A stretch of 64,000 nt of DNA from Euonymus europaeus (lineage: Eukaryota > Streptophyta > Magnoliopsida > Celastrales > Celastraceae). Each line of letters opens with the position of its first letter. The first letter of the stretch is position 1. This document shows, in pieces, positions 49,195 to 61,501 of this stretch. The position numbers and the translations under genes are program-made. The DNA lies in contig OY756971.1 in assembly GCA_963580455.1 (NCBI GenBank), positions 18,809,001 to 18,873,000 of the forward strand, read 5' to 3'. The notes below the pieces were generated by a model. That model was not told the DNA's origin and did not search any database. It saw nothing but the letters and a program-made list of their open reading frames with translations.

Positions 49195-49880
49195 GGAAAA
49201 TATTCCTCAACCAAGAAAACATCCTGCTCATGGTTAAAAGTTAGTTTAGCCAAAGCGTGAGCAACATAATTGTCATTTCCTTGAACATGATTGAACCCAA
49301 CAAATAGAGACAGTTGGGACTCGGGCATCTTCAGCACCGCAAGGAAGGAAGCAAGGTTGGTTAAAGTTTACATGACTGACTACAGTGGTAGAAGCACTTT
49401 CCAAACACACCTTTGAGAAGCCTAAATCAAATGCCATTTGCAGCCCAATCAATAAAAGCGTATGCCTGCACAACAACCCAAGTACGGAGACTTCTTCATC
49501 ACCTAGCCCATAACATCACCAATATTATTTGTAAGGACCACTCCCAATCCCACACAACTGAGACCTAAGGCAACATCACAATTCACCTTAACAATATCAC
49601 CTAGAGCAGGCTACCATTTTGCTGCCTGAATTTCCCCTAACCACAACCCTTTCCTCATTTCGAAACCCAGCACACGTCGAGCACACACCCTTCATAACCA
49701 CTTCCTTAGTGTTGCACACATCATCATGCTTGACACGATTTCTATTATACAATAGTATCCAAAGACCAACTACAATGTGCTCCATTGAAGCTTTCCTAGA
49801 CTCACCCAATAGATCCTTAAAGCAATCCAAAAAGGACAACCCAGGCTCCCGACTTATTCTCTCTAGTGTCCATTGCTGGA
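49195..49880 (-). pseudogene. LINE retrotransposon 3' fragment (C-terminal RNase H-like region)
   Basis: The minus strand encodes, with stops, LSFLDCFKDLLGESRK...VVGLWILLYNRNRVKHDD (the region after the zinc knuckle of plant LINE ORF2) and then GLQMAFDLGFSKVCLES...VV followed by VAHALAKL (RNase H-like RVT_3 domain end). This is the standard C-terminal order of plant L1-type ORF2. It is on the same strand as the reverse transcriptase piece at 54.5-56.9 kb and in the right order, so both may come from one element. Confidence 0.7.
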
Positions 49881-50282
49881 ATAGTCTGGGTCCCCCTCAC
49901 TAGATAAGTGGGTCGAGTGAGAAATTTTCGCGAGCCTATACGTGTATTTTAATCCCTCAAATGTCTCGTTTACTTCATTCTCTCCTAAAGGTATTGAGCC
50001 CGAGTCGTTGAACTCATGAAAAGGGTATAGTGCATGGTGTGTGACAACAAAAATCAAAGAAAATAATAAATGCACCAACGATAATATTTAAGGAATTAGA
50101 GCATACCAACAAGTTAGGGAAACAAAACATCAAGTAATATATTTAAAATGAAATAAAAACAAATCAATTAATAGGATAAGAAAAAAAATTGGATGGCCCA
50201 ACTCACTAGTTTTAATATATATATATATATACATTATTTTTTTTTTAAAAAAAACTAGTTTTTCCCCAGTGAAGTCATCAGT
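49881..50282. other. Unassigned spacer between LINE fragment and LTR-like repeat
   Basis: Sequence not recognised; it includes an AT microsatellite at 50215-50232 and poly-T/poly-A (50240-50260). It is not visibly LINE and is not shared with the flank of LTR-like copy 1. Confidence 0.35.
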
Positions 50283-53200
50283 TGTCGCAACAGATTTTGC
50301 GAAAGAAAAATTTAAAAGAATAATAATAAAATAAAATAAAAAATAAAAATAAAAATAAAAGAAGCCGCCATCAATTCTAATTGGTGCAATTGGTCACCAT
50401 AAAAATATTTTTGGTCTGCGAAAAATCCAGAAAAATGGGTAAGTAAGTTTGCTACGTATGGGGAAGGTGTAAGACATCCCACAACGTCTGTTTTAAAAAC
50501 AATTGTCAATTTAACTTTTATTATCTCATTAAATGATTTTAAGAAAATTAATTTTAACAAAAATACATATATAGAGTAAAATAATTATAGGAAATATAAA
50601 AAAATATTGAAAGTCTAATATTGAGGTTCATGAAATTCTTCCATCCAATGGTCAAATTTCCATAAATCACTCTCACCACAAGAAATTTTCTGAGGGTGCA
50701 TCCGATGCATTCTCCAAATTAATTTCATCGTCGGTTAAGACTTTCAAGATAATTTTTATACATAAATAAAATATACAATATGAATGTTTAAAATAAAAAT
50801 AAAATAAAATACAAAAATAATGAATAAAAATACAAAAATAAAATAAAATACAAAAATAATGAATAAAAATACAAAAATAAAATATAATAAAAACAAAAAT
50901 AAAATGTTGGGAATCGAGTTTTTGTGGACTAAACGATACTCAAATTATCGTTAATCCTTAAACATAATAACATTATAAATCATAGAATTAACACATAAAA
51001 TTAAACAATACAAAACATTCATGTAATTCATATATAAGCATGTTTCAAATAAATAACACATTAACAACATGTTGAGCAACTAATAAAAATAATGGATGGA
51101 TGAGAATTCCATAAAATTTTAGGAGGATTTACCAACAAGTCATTTAATAAAAATGTGTATTTTATTCACCACTTTTAATTTTTTTTCAATATTTTAAAAA
51201 ATCCTTTAAATAATTATGGACAAAACTATTTTTATTCCAATAATTCATTATGTGTATGACATATGCTGACATCATTAGATTCTTCTTATTTTTTTCTTTT
51301 AAAAACTTTAAAACAATTTTATCTCTCAAAATACAAGTCAGATTTTTTTAAAAAAAATAGATTCATATTCAGCACGAAAAACTCTTTCCAATGAGACCCA
51401 TGATCGATATGTTTAAATGTTCATTCGTCAAATATTATGAATGAACTCAGAGGATTTCTCAAACTTATCTAAAATTCAGAGGATTACTCAAAACTCATCT
51501 AAAATTCAGAGGATTTTTCAAAACTCATCAAAACCAATAAAAAGAGTTTTTAAAATTAAGCAAAAAAATTAAGATAATTTCATAAAATATATCAAAAAGA
51601 TATAAATTTTTGAAAATCAAACAAAAAGCAACCAAAACTTCAGAGGATTTTACAAACTTGTCTAAAATTTATAGGATTTCGCAAAATTTACCAAAATAAA
51701 TCAGAGGAATTATTGAAATTAAGTAAAAAAAATTTAGAGGATTTCATAAAATATATAATAAAAATTATAAGATTTTCTTAAAATCGAACAAAAAAAACCC
51801 GAAACTCTAAATCTTAAACCCTAAATCCTAAAATCATAATTTCTTAAATCCCAAAACCTTAAACTTTAAACACTAAAGTCAAATTTTCTAAACCCTAAAC
51901 TCTTAAACTTTAAACCTTATAACCAGAAATTCTCTGAATATTATTAGTTTTAATTTTGAACAAAAAAATCTTATAAATAATTAAGAAGAATTTACAAAAA
52001 TAAGAAGAAAATCATAAAATTTTACTAACTTATATTCCTAAACCCTGAACTTTAAACCTCAAGTCCTAGACCTCAAATATTGACATTTGTATTGGATAAC
52101 GTTTTATTGATGCACAAGTTTTTCATTGTTGATTTTGATAATATAGTGATTCTTAGATTTTTAATGCATATGCACATGTTACTAAGTTAAGTAAATTTTG
52201 TGCATGTGAGTGCATTTGATTTTTGGAAAATAAAAAAAAATGGTTGATCGACTCTTCATTTTGATTCATCAAAAGTGAAAATATTAGTTTATCTTTAAAA
52301 ACATATAGATAAAAGACATGATTTTTACTCGACTTTCTGGGATTGTATTTATATTTATTGTATTATAATAATTATTTTATAAATAAAGAGCAATCACATA
52401 CTAAAATAATGATAGGTTTAAATGAGAGCATGGTAAAATTGTCATTAATTGAGGTTAAAATTTAAAATCGTACTTATATATTGAGCTAAACTTCAAATAA
52501 TTGATGATATATTGAGTTACAAATTTTTCAAAAAGACTAAATGAAATATAAATTCTATATAAATGACATATCAACAAATTATCCAAAATTTTATCCTCAC
52601 GAATCCCTTCGGGATGACATCCAATGCCACCCCAATTGGTTCCATCGTCGGATTAACATGCAAAATATTAATCAATCCGTCATAAAATTACTTACAAATC
52701 CCCTAACACTTGAGTCTCAAAAGAGAAAAGACAAACACCAATATTATCTAAGACTTTGCCCAATCACACAAATAAGAATCAAAACCCAAGTATTAATTCA
52801 CCACAATTGGCCCATTAAGCAAAATATTCAACCCATATTTTCCAACAAATGAATTAACCAGGATCATGACCACACAAAATTGTATCATAGCAATCAAAAC
52901 TAATACCATCAAGGAGACAAAGAGGCACCTTTATACATAGATAGAGAATCAAACAAGCATAGAACCTAGCAAAGAGTTAAATCCATATAACACATCTATA
53001 TATAAAAATAAAAATAAAAAACAGAAGAATTCATGCCTATTTTTAAAATTCCAGCAGTAGGAGAATCATAAAGAAAAATTAATTCCTATATTCATAAGTT
53101 AGTATTCATAACAACTCGAAGATTCATCGTCATATGCAACAACAAGAATCCATATTCAAGAAGTTTACATAAAAAAATGACACACATGCCAATATGAATC

Positions 53201-54526
53201 ACTACCAATTCTATCCAAGAATCTCAACCAAACAATACTGATATCAATTATACAATCACACCATATGAAGCATCGTCTAACCACCAGAATTTGTAATTTA
53301 CTAAACATAAAACAACAAATTAAACGAATTGTATCAAAACATCACTGTCATTACCTCCCTTATATCCCAACCAGGTTCATGTAACAGTGAACAAAACACA
53401 ACATCACCACTTCACAAATAATAAATCCTAACCAAACTTACACAATAGCATACAAAAGCATCAATTCATCAATAATATGTCTCAATACAGTAACACCATA
53501 TCATGAACAAATTTAAGAAATGAAACAGCAAACTCAGGTGGAGGAATTGCTTTTAGAAATTAATCAACCTTTCTGTCGGTTGTATGCCAAAAAGTGCTGG
53601 CTAATGGAGTAGAGGTGAGCGTTGTAGGTTCAGTAATTAGGAAACTTTTGGGAAAAGGGCTCAGGTAAACTAGAACAAGGTTTCAAGGTTTTGGGATCTT
53701 GAGTTTTTGAAGAACCAGAAAGAAAACAATGATCAGTGAAACGATGAGATTCCCTCCCAGAAAAAAAAAAAAAAAAAACATCCCTCAGACCTCCCTCACA
53801 GCCGGCCTAGTGCCTTATTTTATACTGACATTCTAACCGTGATTTCTTTCCTAATCTTTTCCGAAAATCACTCCTCCCCTTAATCCCTTCAATTTCTCAA
53901 AGAAAAAAATCACTCATATTTCTTTATTCCATTTTCGCTGAAATTTAAACTAACGTGTCAATTTCTTACCTTATTTTCATGGATTCTTCCTAAACTTTCC
54001 TTAAATCAGCTGGAGTATCTTCCCCTTTGATTTTTTCCTATTATGGCATCTCATTGTTGACTCTCCCAAATTGCTTAAAATCGCCACTTTCCTATAATAC
54101 AAGATAATCTGAATCAAATACCTAAGAAATCGTTCAATCCTTGCCGTGAATCCTCCTTAATTCCTCTGGCCGGCGGCGTCTCTCTCCCTCTCTTCCAAAA
54201 CCCTAGCTCTCACTCCCTTCTCCCCTCTTTTCTTTCCGTAACTTACGAATTGCAGGTGAAGGAGAAGGAGACACGGGCTGGGCCGGTTCTTTGAGGTCTT
54301 TAAATTACTTACTTGGGCCTACCTTACGGCTTCAATTACGATGATGGTTTGAGTGCCCCAAGAGGATGAAGAGTTGCTCTTGTAATGCTTGGGCTAGAAG
54401 TGTTTTTGAGTCATGGGCTTGCTTCTTTTGAGTTTATTAATTGAACTTAAACCTTTATTAATTTGGGTTTCTCTTGGGCTTGAGTTCGTAATTGGTTCTT
54501 TGGGCTTGGGTCAAAAATTGGGTACA
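50283..54526 (+). mobile_element. LTR-like repeat, copy 2 (4.2 kb)
   Basis: Same orientation and same landmarks as 19086-22384: start TGTCGCAACAGATTTTGCG, then ATTGGTCACCATAAAAATA, CGTATGGGGAAGGTGTAAG, GTGCATCC.ATGCATTC, ATAAAATGTTGGG.A.CGA, TAATTCATATATAAGCA, and end GGGTACA. It is longer than copy 1. The stretch 51120-52400 has no counterpart that I could align and is probably inserted or diverged DNA. No coding for retroelement proteins was found, and no flanking duplication is obvious. It lies between two LINE fragments. Copies differ too much for a recent pair of LTRs of one element. Confidence 0.55.
51440..51930. repeat. Short tandem AGAGGATTT repeats and degenerate CCCTAAA tract
   Basis: From 51446 a unit of about 30-35 bp (CAGAGGATTTCTCAAAC plus TTATCTAAAATT) repeats three times, with looser copies to 51740. 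At 51795-51920 there are scattered telomere-like words (AAACCCTAAATCCTAAA, AACCCTAAACTC). Confidence 0.5.
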
Positions 54527-54539
54527 ACATATAGCTTTG

Positions 54540-56880
54540 CAAAAGAAAATCCCTCTTATCTAGCAAGTTAGACCATAAAAAAGGCCTCTAACCTCTACCT
54601 GTTGTCCTTAATGACTTGCCACTCAAAACTCAAGAATCAATGTTATTCCTATTTTGGCATAATCGCCAACCTTGCTTAGCTAGGAAAGACAAATTAAATT
54701 TTCCAGTTTTCTTGAATCCCATCTCGCTCTCAGATTTGGGCATACACATGCGCCGCCAACTCACCCAATTTATAGAATTTCTATCAGCACTCATCAACAC
54801 ACGTGATATTATTACAAAGAGTTGACAGCCCTCTAACTTAACATTTTAATTTTTTGAGTTGTTGGAAGCCCTCACAGTTTAGACCATAGCATACCATCTG
54901 AATGAGGCAAAGATGAACTCTTTTCCCTAAGGTTCATTGCCACAAAGTATGCACTTTTAATAGAGAAATTCCCAAAGGAAGCCCAAAATAGTTGGTCTAG
55001 TGACCTATGACCCAATAAATGATCAGAATGGAGGCAACTTTTGGAGAATGAAAACAGTCAAAACCAGTCCGTCACCCACTTTCCCATAGAACCATTGATC
55101 AGGTCCTTCACCATCGTTGATGATAGTAAAATGGAACAACGAGAAGCAACCTAGCCATCGTGTACATCGGACCACCACCTATCACCCAAACCTAAATATT
55201 CATACCATTACCTACTCTCCATTTCACCCATGATGCAAGACTCCTTGAGCCTTTAACTAAGCTATTATACATAAAGCTACAACATTGGCGTGGTTAAGAT
55301 TGAAGAAAGTAACTCACAGGATAATATTTGGCCTTCAACACATGAGTAGCCAGAGAGTAGGGATTCTAAATTAGTCGTCATCTATGCTTTTCAAGAAGAG
55401 CTAGATTAAAAGAATTCAAATCTCTAAACCCCAAACCTCCTTTATTTTTTGACGAGAATAGAATATCTCATTTTAGCCAATGGATAGACTTTTTATCCTC
55501 ATTTCCCCACCAAAATCTTCTAATGTTTTATTTAATTTGTCGCAAACCAATTTTGGAATCCAAAAGAAGCAATTGAAAAGCATCAAGAAAAGAAGATAAT
55601 AGCTGAATCTTTTATCAATGAGTCAAGGTTCGAGGAAAACAACCTTTGTATCCTTTGGTTCAATCTATATTTCGGTAACACCTTTTGTGCTAAGATTTGT
55701 GTAGAGGTCGCCTTCAATCACTTACTCATAAAATAGGTCGGAATTGCTAGGATTACTGACTTTATAAGAGTCTCTTTCCCCACTCTAGAAAAGGTTTTTA
55801 TGCCACCAACCCTAACACACTACCACATTCTCTCTTTGAGATCATCATAAATACATTTATTAGATCGGGTCAAAAAGCATTAGGACACCCAAACACTTAT
55901 TAGTTTGCATTATGTTCTTCACACCCAAAAATTGAAATATTCTTCTTCTAACATTGGGACAAGTAGTAGGGCTAAAAAACATTGAAGATTTGTGCAAATT
56001 AATCTTTTGGCTCGAAGCTTGTTCCTATTAAGCAAAAATCTATGACATTTTCTCACAATGATCCATTGATGAACGAAGGAACAAAAGACAATCATCTACA
56101 AGAAGCAAGTGTGAAATATTTGGGCTATAACAACTAACTGCCAGACCTTGAATACTACTTATGGCAAAAGCAGACATAAGAGAAGAAAAACTTTGACACA
56201 TAAAAGAAAGAGGTAAGGGCTTAATGGATTGCCCTACCTAATTCCACAAGTTGGGGTAGAAAGCCTTCCAAAGGCCCATCAATTTGAACTAAGAAGGAGA
56301 CCTTTATGATTCATTGTATCACCAAATCAACAAACTTATCATGGAAGCCCATACGATGCATCACAACCTCTAAATAATTCCATTCCACAAGATCATAGGC
56401 CTTCATCATATCCAATTCTAGCGCCATAAAGCTAGGTCCCTTGTTCTCTTGTTCTGAAGAATGTGTAGGAACTTTTGGGCTACAATAATGTTATCAAAGA
56501 TTTGCTGTCCTGGAACGAAATCACTTTGAGTTTCAAATATTACTAAAGGAAGAACCAATTTCAAACGATTAGCCAAGAATTTAAAGATAATTTTGTAGAG
56601 CACATTACACAAGCTAATATGCCTAAATTTTGATATCCTCTAGGAAGATTTTGTTTTGGGAATCAAAACAATCATTATTTGGTTTATCAAATTGATATCG
56701 TCACCAAGATTTAGGAAACCCATAATAGCATCACATATCTTGCTCTAAGTCGTGGCCAATTATGATTGGAAAATACCCGTTGTCATCCTATTCGATCCCA
56801 AAGCTTCGTCGAGATCCATCTCAAATAAAGCTTTAACAACCATTTCCTTCTTTTAAGGAACTAAAAAAGAGAATTCAAAT
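54540..56880 (-). pseudogene. Degenerate LINE ORF2: reverse transcriptase region
   Basis: The minus strand, with many stops and shifts, reads in order: ...FLNLGDDINLINQIIIVLIPK, then ISLCNVLYKIIFKFLANRLK (56612 downwards), then FVPGQQIFDNIIVAQKFLH, then a catalytic box HLLLVDDCLLF (ADD changed to VDD) near 56080-56120, and later INWVSWRRMCMPKS.SEMGF and NLSFLAKQGWRL (54680-54790). These are the canonical blocks of plant L1-like reverse transcriptase and its thumb/connection region. A Mutator-like element interrupts its 5' side at 56881, and the 3' side is cut by the LTR-like repeat at 54526. Confidence 0.8.
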
Positions 56881-56957
56881 GGAAGAATTATCAAGATGGC
56901 CACTGAACTTACATTTTTGGGTTATCTTGACTCCTCAACTTTTTTTCAGACCAATCA

Positions 56958-59865
56958 TGTCACGCCCCGATCCGCCAGGCACGTGACGTGTAACTAACTC
57001 ATACTCTCGACTATAATTTTTCAAAACTCAATAATTCAGTAAAATTTAATTATCTACATACTTATATTTAAATGGTAGATGTAGATAAATACACAAGTAA
57101 CTTTATATACCCGACTGAGACTCCAGCTCAGCCATCCCAACCTACTGGGTCCACTCAACCCTTACACAACGACTCTGGTATGTACATCGACTCCCCTGTC
57201 CTGTCTGCACTCTCAGTCCAACTGGTCACAGTTGTTCACCTGAAAATAAAACAATGGGAAGTAGGGGGTGAGCCGAAGCTCAGTAGGGAATACCGTATTC
57301 ACACACAAACAATCACAAATAATTATTGATAGAAGCACGACAATTTAAATAACACTTCTATTTCTCAACCCGCCTCGAATATCCGTCACCACCTCGAACG
57401 ATTTCCGACCCCATTGCCGAAAACTATTTTTCTCCGCTTTCCGACCTCCTCGTCGGAAGCAATTTTTTCCGCTTTCCGACCTCCTCGCCGGAAGCGATCT
57501 ACGAGTAAGGAAAGTAGGCACCTGCTTCTACCCGGGACTTACCACCCCTTCGCTATGTGGCCGTATAGCGAATCCTTACTCGGATTTTCACCCACTGTAC
57601 GTACAGGGCCTCTTCCACATCTCTGCAATCTCCACATCACAACCCCCAAAATCTTCATAATCCCCAGATATAAACAAATGATCAATCACATGCATTCAGT
57701 ATAAAGACAACACTTTTCTCAATGAGAAGTAGGGGGTTACCATATAACAGAATTATACACGACAACCATTTACACTCAACATACACACACGATCCACATT
57801 AGCAGGAGACACTTATGCCGAGCATTCATTTACCAATGATGCACTGCAAGAAACTTCGATAACTTACAACACAAAACCCACAATTTCCACCTTAACCAAC
57901 CAAACATTTATATCAGAAAAATCACAATTAAATATTTCGCAAGACTTATCGAATTATCGATTAAACTGAAATTCCATAATTCCCAAATTAACGCAAAATT
58001 GTAGTATTCCCTACCTCATGGAGCGTGCCTCGCATCGCTTGTTTCAATGCCCTTCGCAATAGTTTAATTTATCCCTAGATAATCAAATTCTCCCTCAGTC
58101 ACTAACTTTTTGATTTACGCTACCATATTTAGATGCGGTTTAAATTAATTCATACCCGAATGGAACTGCTAGTTTTACCCATATCATTCTCCAATCAAGG
58201 ACTCACCTCTTTCCTGCACCAATTTAGTGAGCACATAGTCACAATATACGTAAAATACATTTATTAATTTTCTTACTTCACTTTGTCTCCATCACAACAA
58301 CACGACTCGTTCCCCCATTAGCTCAAGATCACAATCAGCACAAATTTCACTATGACGTAATAGCAATATCAATATCAAAGACTATATTAAGTAGTTACTT
58401 TTAGTTCACCCACGACAGAGTATACCACATGCATTTATAACCGCCCATTGCAAATGCACAACACAAATTCCCGTAAACAATCCCGTTACTCCACCCGTGC
58501 TTGCCATGCAACGAACACCATATAGAGCCCACTTTAGTCTCAAAATTTCACCCAACATTTAGCATCATAAAGCCACCACAACTACCAGACTTATATCATG
58601 CAGTTCATGTGGCGACCCGGCCCACTGGCATTACCAGGCAATCCGGCCCCACATTCAGGCTCCATGGGCCCCACCCCCAACCCCTTTCCCTCTCACAAGG
58701 GTGGGTTGTTGCTAGGCTTCGAACCCTCCACCTAGCCTTTAACATGCAGCGCTAAGCCTCACTTGCTACCAACTAAGCCCATGACTTAGTTGGTAGCAAG
58801 TGAGGCTTAGCGCTGCATGTTAAAGGCTAGGTGGAGGGTTCGAAGCCTAACAACAACCCACCCTTGTGAGAGGGAAAGGGGTTGGGGGTAGGGCCCATGG
58901 AGCCTGAATGTGGGGCCGGATTGCCTGGTAATGCCAGTGGGCCGGGTCGCCACAGTTCACGACTGATCATTAGTTCATTACCCATGTTAGTGCTAACTAC
59001 CCACAATTATAATCACGAAATCCAGGTTTACCTCAAGAAAATCACTCGATCATCTTACACCAATCCAGGCACTGCAACACTCCACTCCATTCATGCATAT
59101 AGAATAAAGAACTCACTTTAATTTCAAAGTGTATCACAAAGGAACCACCCCGATTACCGCAACTACAAAATCACAAGACACAGTCACCAAATGCTCAACA
59201 TGGCACCCGATGACCAGCTTTACAACATTCACGGTGTAGGTTAAAGTATCCCTACCTGTTAAACTTATCTTCCTACCAGGGTCCTTAAGCAAGCCCAATC
59301 CTTCTCCAAACTCAAGTCTCCTCCACTGTCAAAGGTTACCAAAGTTACTACCCAATTAAAAATTAAGAAACAACAGCTTAAGCACAACTCTATTTGCTTA
59401 CCCGATCACCACTTTCCCTAGCCCTCTTTGGTCTCTGATAATAAACCTCCACTTGATGTCCACTAGAAATCCCGCTTCCTACCCTCTCTGGTTCTCTCTC
59501 GAATCTTCTCTTTCTTTTCCTTTTATTTATTTCCCTTTTTTTTAGCAACAAATATCCTTCTTTAGCAATCCATTTTCCTAGAGTACCCATTTAGTCCCCC
59601 ACTCCCTTAGTTATTTACAACCTAATATCCTCCAATTTACGTTTCCACCACATCCATTATTCTTGAACTTATTATCTCTTTTTATTTTATTTTTTCATTA
59701 TTTTTTTTCTTTGTTTTCCTACTTATCAACACTCATATATTTTATATACATATTTTAAATAAATTATTTAATCCGAATGTAACCACCAAAATCCTCTAGT
59801 GCACCATTGTACTCGTGTCGTCCACCTATTCGTTATTCTTATTACTTTCGGGCCAGGGTGGTCCA
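56958..59865 (+). mobile_element. Solo LTR, 2.9 kb, with perfect 5-bp target duplication
   Basis: Starts TGTCACGCCCCGATCC and ends GGGTGGTCCA (TG...CA). AATCA lies on each side (56953-56957 and 59866-59870). The TGTCACGCCCCG start is, from memory, common in plant Ty3/gypsy LTRs. There is no internal region, so this is the product of LTR-LTR recombination. It interrupts the left terminal repeat of the Mutator-like element and is itself interrupted by the foldback at 58610. Open frames inside are short and unconvincing. Confidence 0.82.
58610..58952. mobile_element. 343-bp nearly perfect foldback with Pol III-like boxes
   Basis: Arms 58610-58777 and 58785-58952 (168 bp each) are inverted and, by eye, differ at only two positions; the 7-nt spacer is CCCATGA. 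Flanks CAGTTCATG (58601-58609) and CAGTTCACG (58953-58961) match at 8 of 9, a Mutator-like or SINE-like target duplication. Ends read TGGCGACCCGGCC. In the right arm, TTAGTTGGTAGCAAG (58786-58800) resembles an A-box and GGTTCGAAGCC (58837-58847) is a perfect B-box, as in tRNA-derived SINEs; the left arm has the mirror copies. No protein is encoded. Confidence 0.85.
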
Positions 59866-60820
59866 AATCAAGCCCTCCAACTTTTCAATTTGGGCCACGT
59901 TAGCCCTTTTGACAATTTTCTGTCAAAAATAGATGACATGACTGATATGTGCTGAGATATAACCACAAGTTAGTGTGCTGGCATGTAAAATATAACATGT
60001 AATTAAAAAAAATAAAAAATCTCTTCTCCCTTCCATTGCCTCACACGCTCAAATCGGCTGGAAGACTTATCTTTATAGTCTGATCACCGTTTGTGGTGGG
60101 GATGGTCTCAAAATAATCACACGATATATGGAGCATAACCCATCCACCCTTATTCGATTTCATCCATCATCACAATTGGAATCTTGCTCAGAAGCTCACG
60201 ATTAATTGAAGCTTTTTGTCGTCGATCTGGTCGTCATCTTCTTTTCTATGTCCTGGCTAGCCTCATGTTCCTCCCCACATCTATTTGATCTGCGAAAGCA
60301 CTTGAGTTCATCCGATCCAGCTTCTTCTTCATCCTCTGCTCCCAGTCCGAACCAACGAATCTCGTACTAGCAGCGAACCTATACTTGATCCCAAACCCAA
60401 TGGAAGGGAGGTACGAGAAGTAAATAGATTTCATCTGACATTCAAACTGTAGCATAACGAGATGCATTGAGGAACCATCATTGGGGATGTATTCAAATCG
60501 CAACATAACGAGATGGATCTCATATTCTCTGCTCAATTTTTTGATTTTTGAATTATGCTCAATTTTTTCTTTTAAAATTTTTCTTAATATTAATGACTTG
60601 TTTATTTTAATTGACACATGTCTTTCATGTCAAAATTTTTTGTTTAAAAAAATGACATGTAATGATACGTCAACGATTTTTCACAGATAGTAAACAGAAG
60701 CATTAACGTGATCCAAATTGAAAAATTGGAGGACTTGATTGATCTGAAAAAAGTTGAGGGGTCAAAATTACCCAAAAACATAGGTTCAATGGCTATCCTA
60801 ATACCTCTCTCAATTCAAAT

Positions 60821-61500
60821 CTAAAGAAATCATCATTAAATATTGGAGATATTTGAGGGTCAGTCCATAAAATGGATCTTATGGAGTTTTAAAGTCCACT
60901 GAAAAATCTTATTTGTATTCCAGCTCAGTCCGCTGCATATTTTTATTTTTTTATATACAAAATTTTAAAACGTTTTCTCTCAAAATACATAGTATATTTC
61001 AAAAAAAATTGCATATTTGAACACAACAGGTAAAAATCTTTCTAACAAGACCCATCATTGATAGTTTTTAATATACTTTTTTAATTACATTATTTTTGAA
61101 AAATAGTATAATTAGTATATGTGTAATTAGTATATATGTAATGTAATTGTGTTTTTTCACTATTGTAACTTAAACAATAAGTGTTAAACCCTAAGAATAA
61201 CGGATTCGTTAAATACTAACGGGCTCGTATATTGTATTTTCATATTGTAACCTAAACAATAAATGTTAATTTCTAAAGAAACATATTCTCTAAACTCTAA
61301 CAGACTCATGTATACTTAACATAATTGATTTTCATATACAATAATATAATTATTTTACATATTTTAAAAGACACTTATGTAATTTAATCAATAAAAAATT
61401 AATTTAATTATAAAAAATCTAAAAATTAAATTTAATTACAAATAAATTTAAATAAATGACTTTACTCTTCTCTCATAAAAGAGACCTACCTAAAATATGG
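60821..61500. repeat. LINE remnant then long-TIR family relic
   Basis: 60821 to about 60880 may continue the LINE 5' side. 60940-61340 is homologous to the 26913-27921 element: AAAATTTTAAAACGTTTTCT, AAAAATTGCATATTTGAACA, AACAAGACCCATCATTGATA, then words on AAACCCTAA/CTAACGGGCTCG. The boundary with the next element at 61502 is not exact. Confidence 0.5.
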
Positions 61501-61501
61501 T

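Larger units (their letters stand above)
56881..60811. mobile_element. Non-autonomous Mutator-like element, host of a nested solo LTR
   Basis: AATTCAAAT duplicates flank it (56872-56880 and 60812-60820), a 9-bp Mutator-type target duplication. The ends are long inverted repeats: left TATCAAGATGGCCACTGAAC (56899 on) against the reverse complement of the right, TATTAGGATAGCCATTGAAC. Both continue with TTTTTGGGT..TTTTGAC.CCTCAAC, then after the nested LTR with AATCAAG.CCTCCAA.TTTTCA. Without the LTR it is about 1.0 kb. 60040-60480 shows no gene. Confidence 0.8.

Noticed and set aside
57072..59121. Open frames at 57072, 57414, 58501 and 58882 on the plus strand
   Set aside because: All lie within the solo LTR or the foldback; the last two are the two arms of the palindrome read through.
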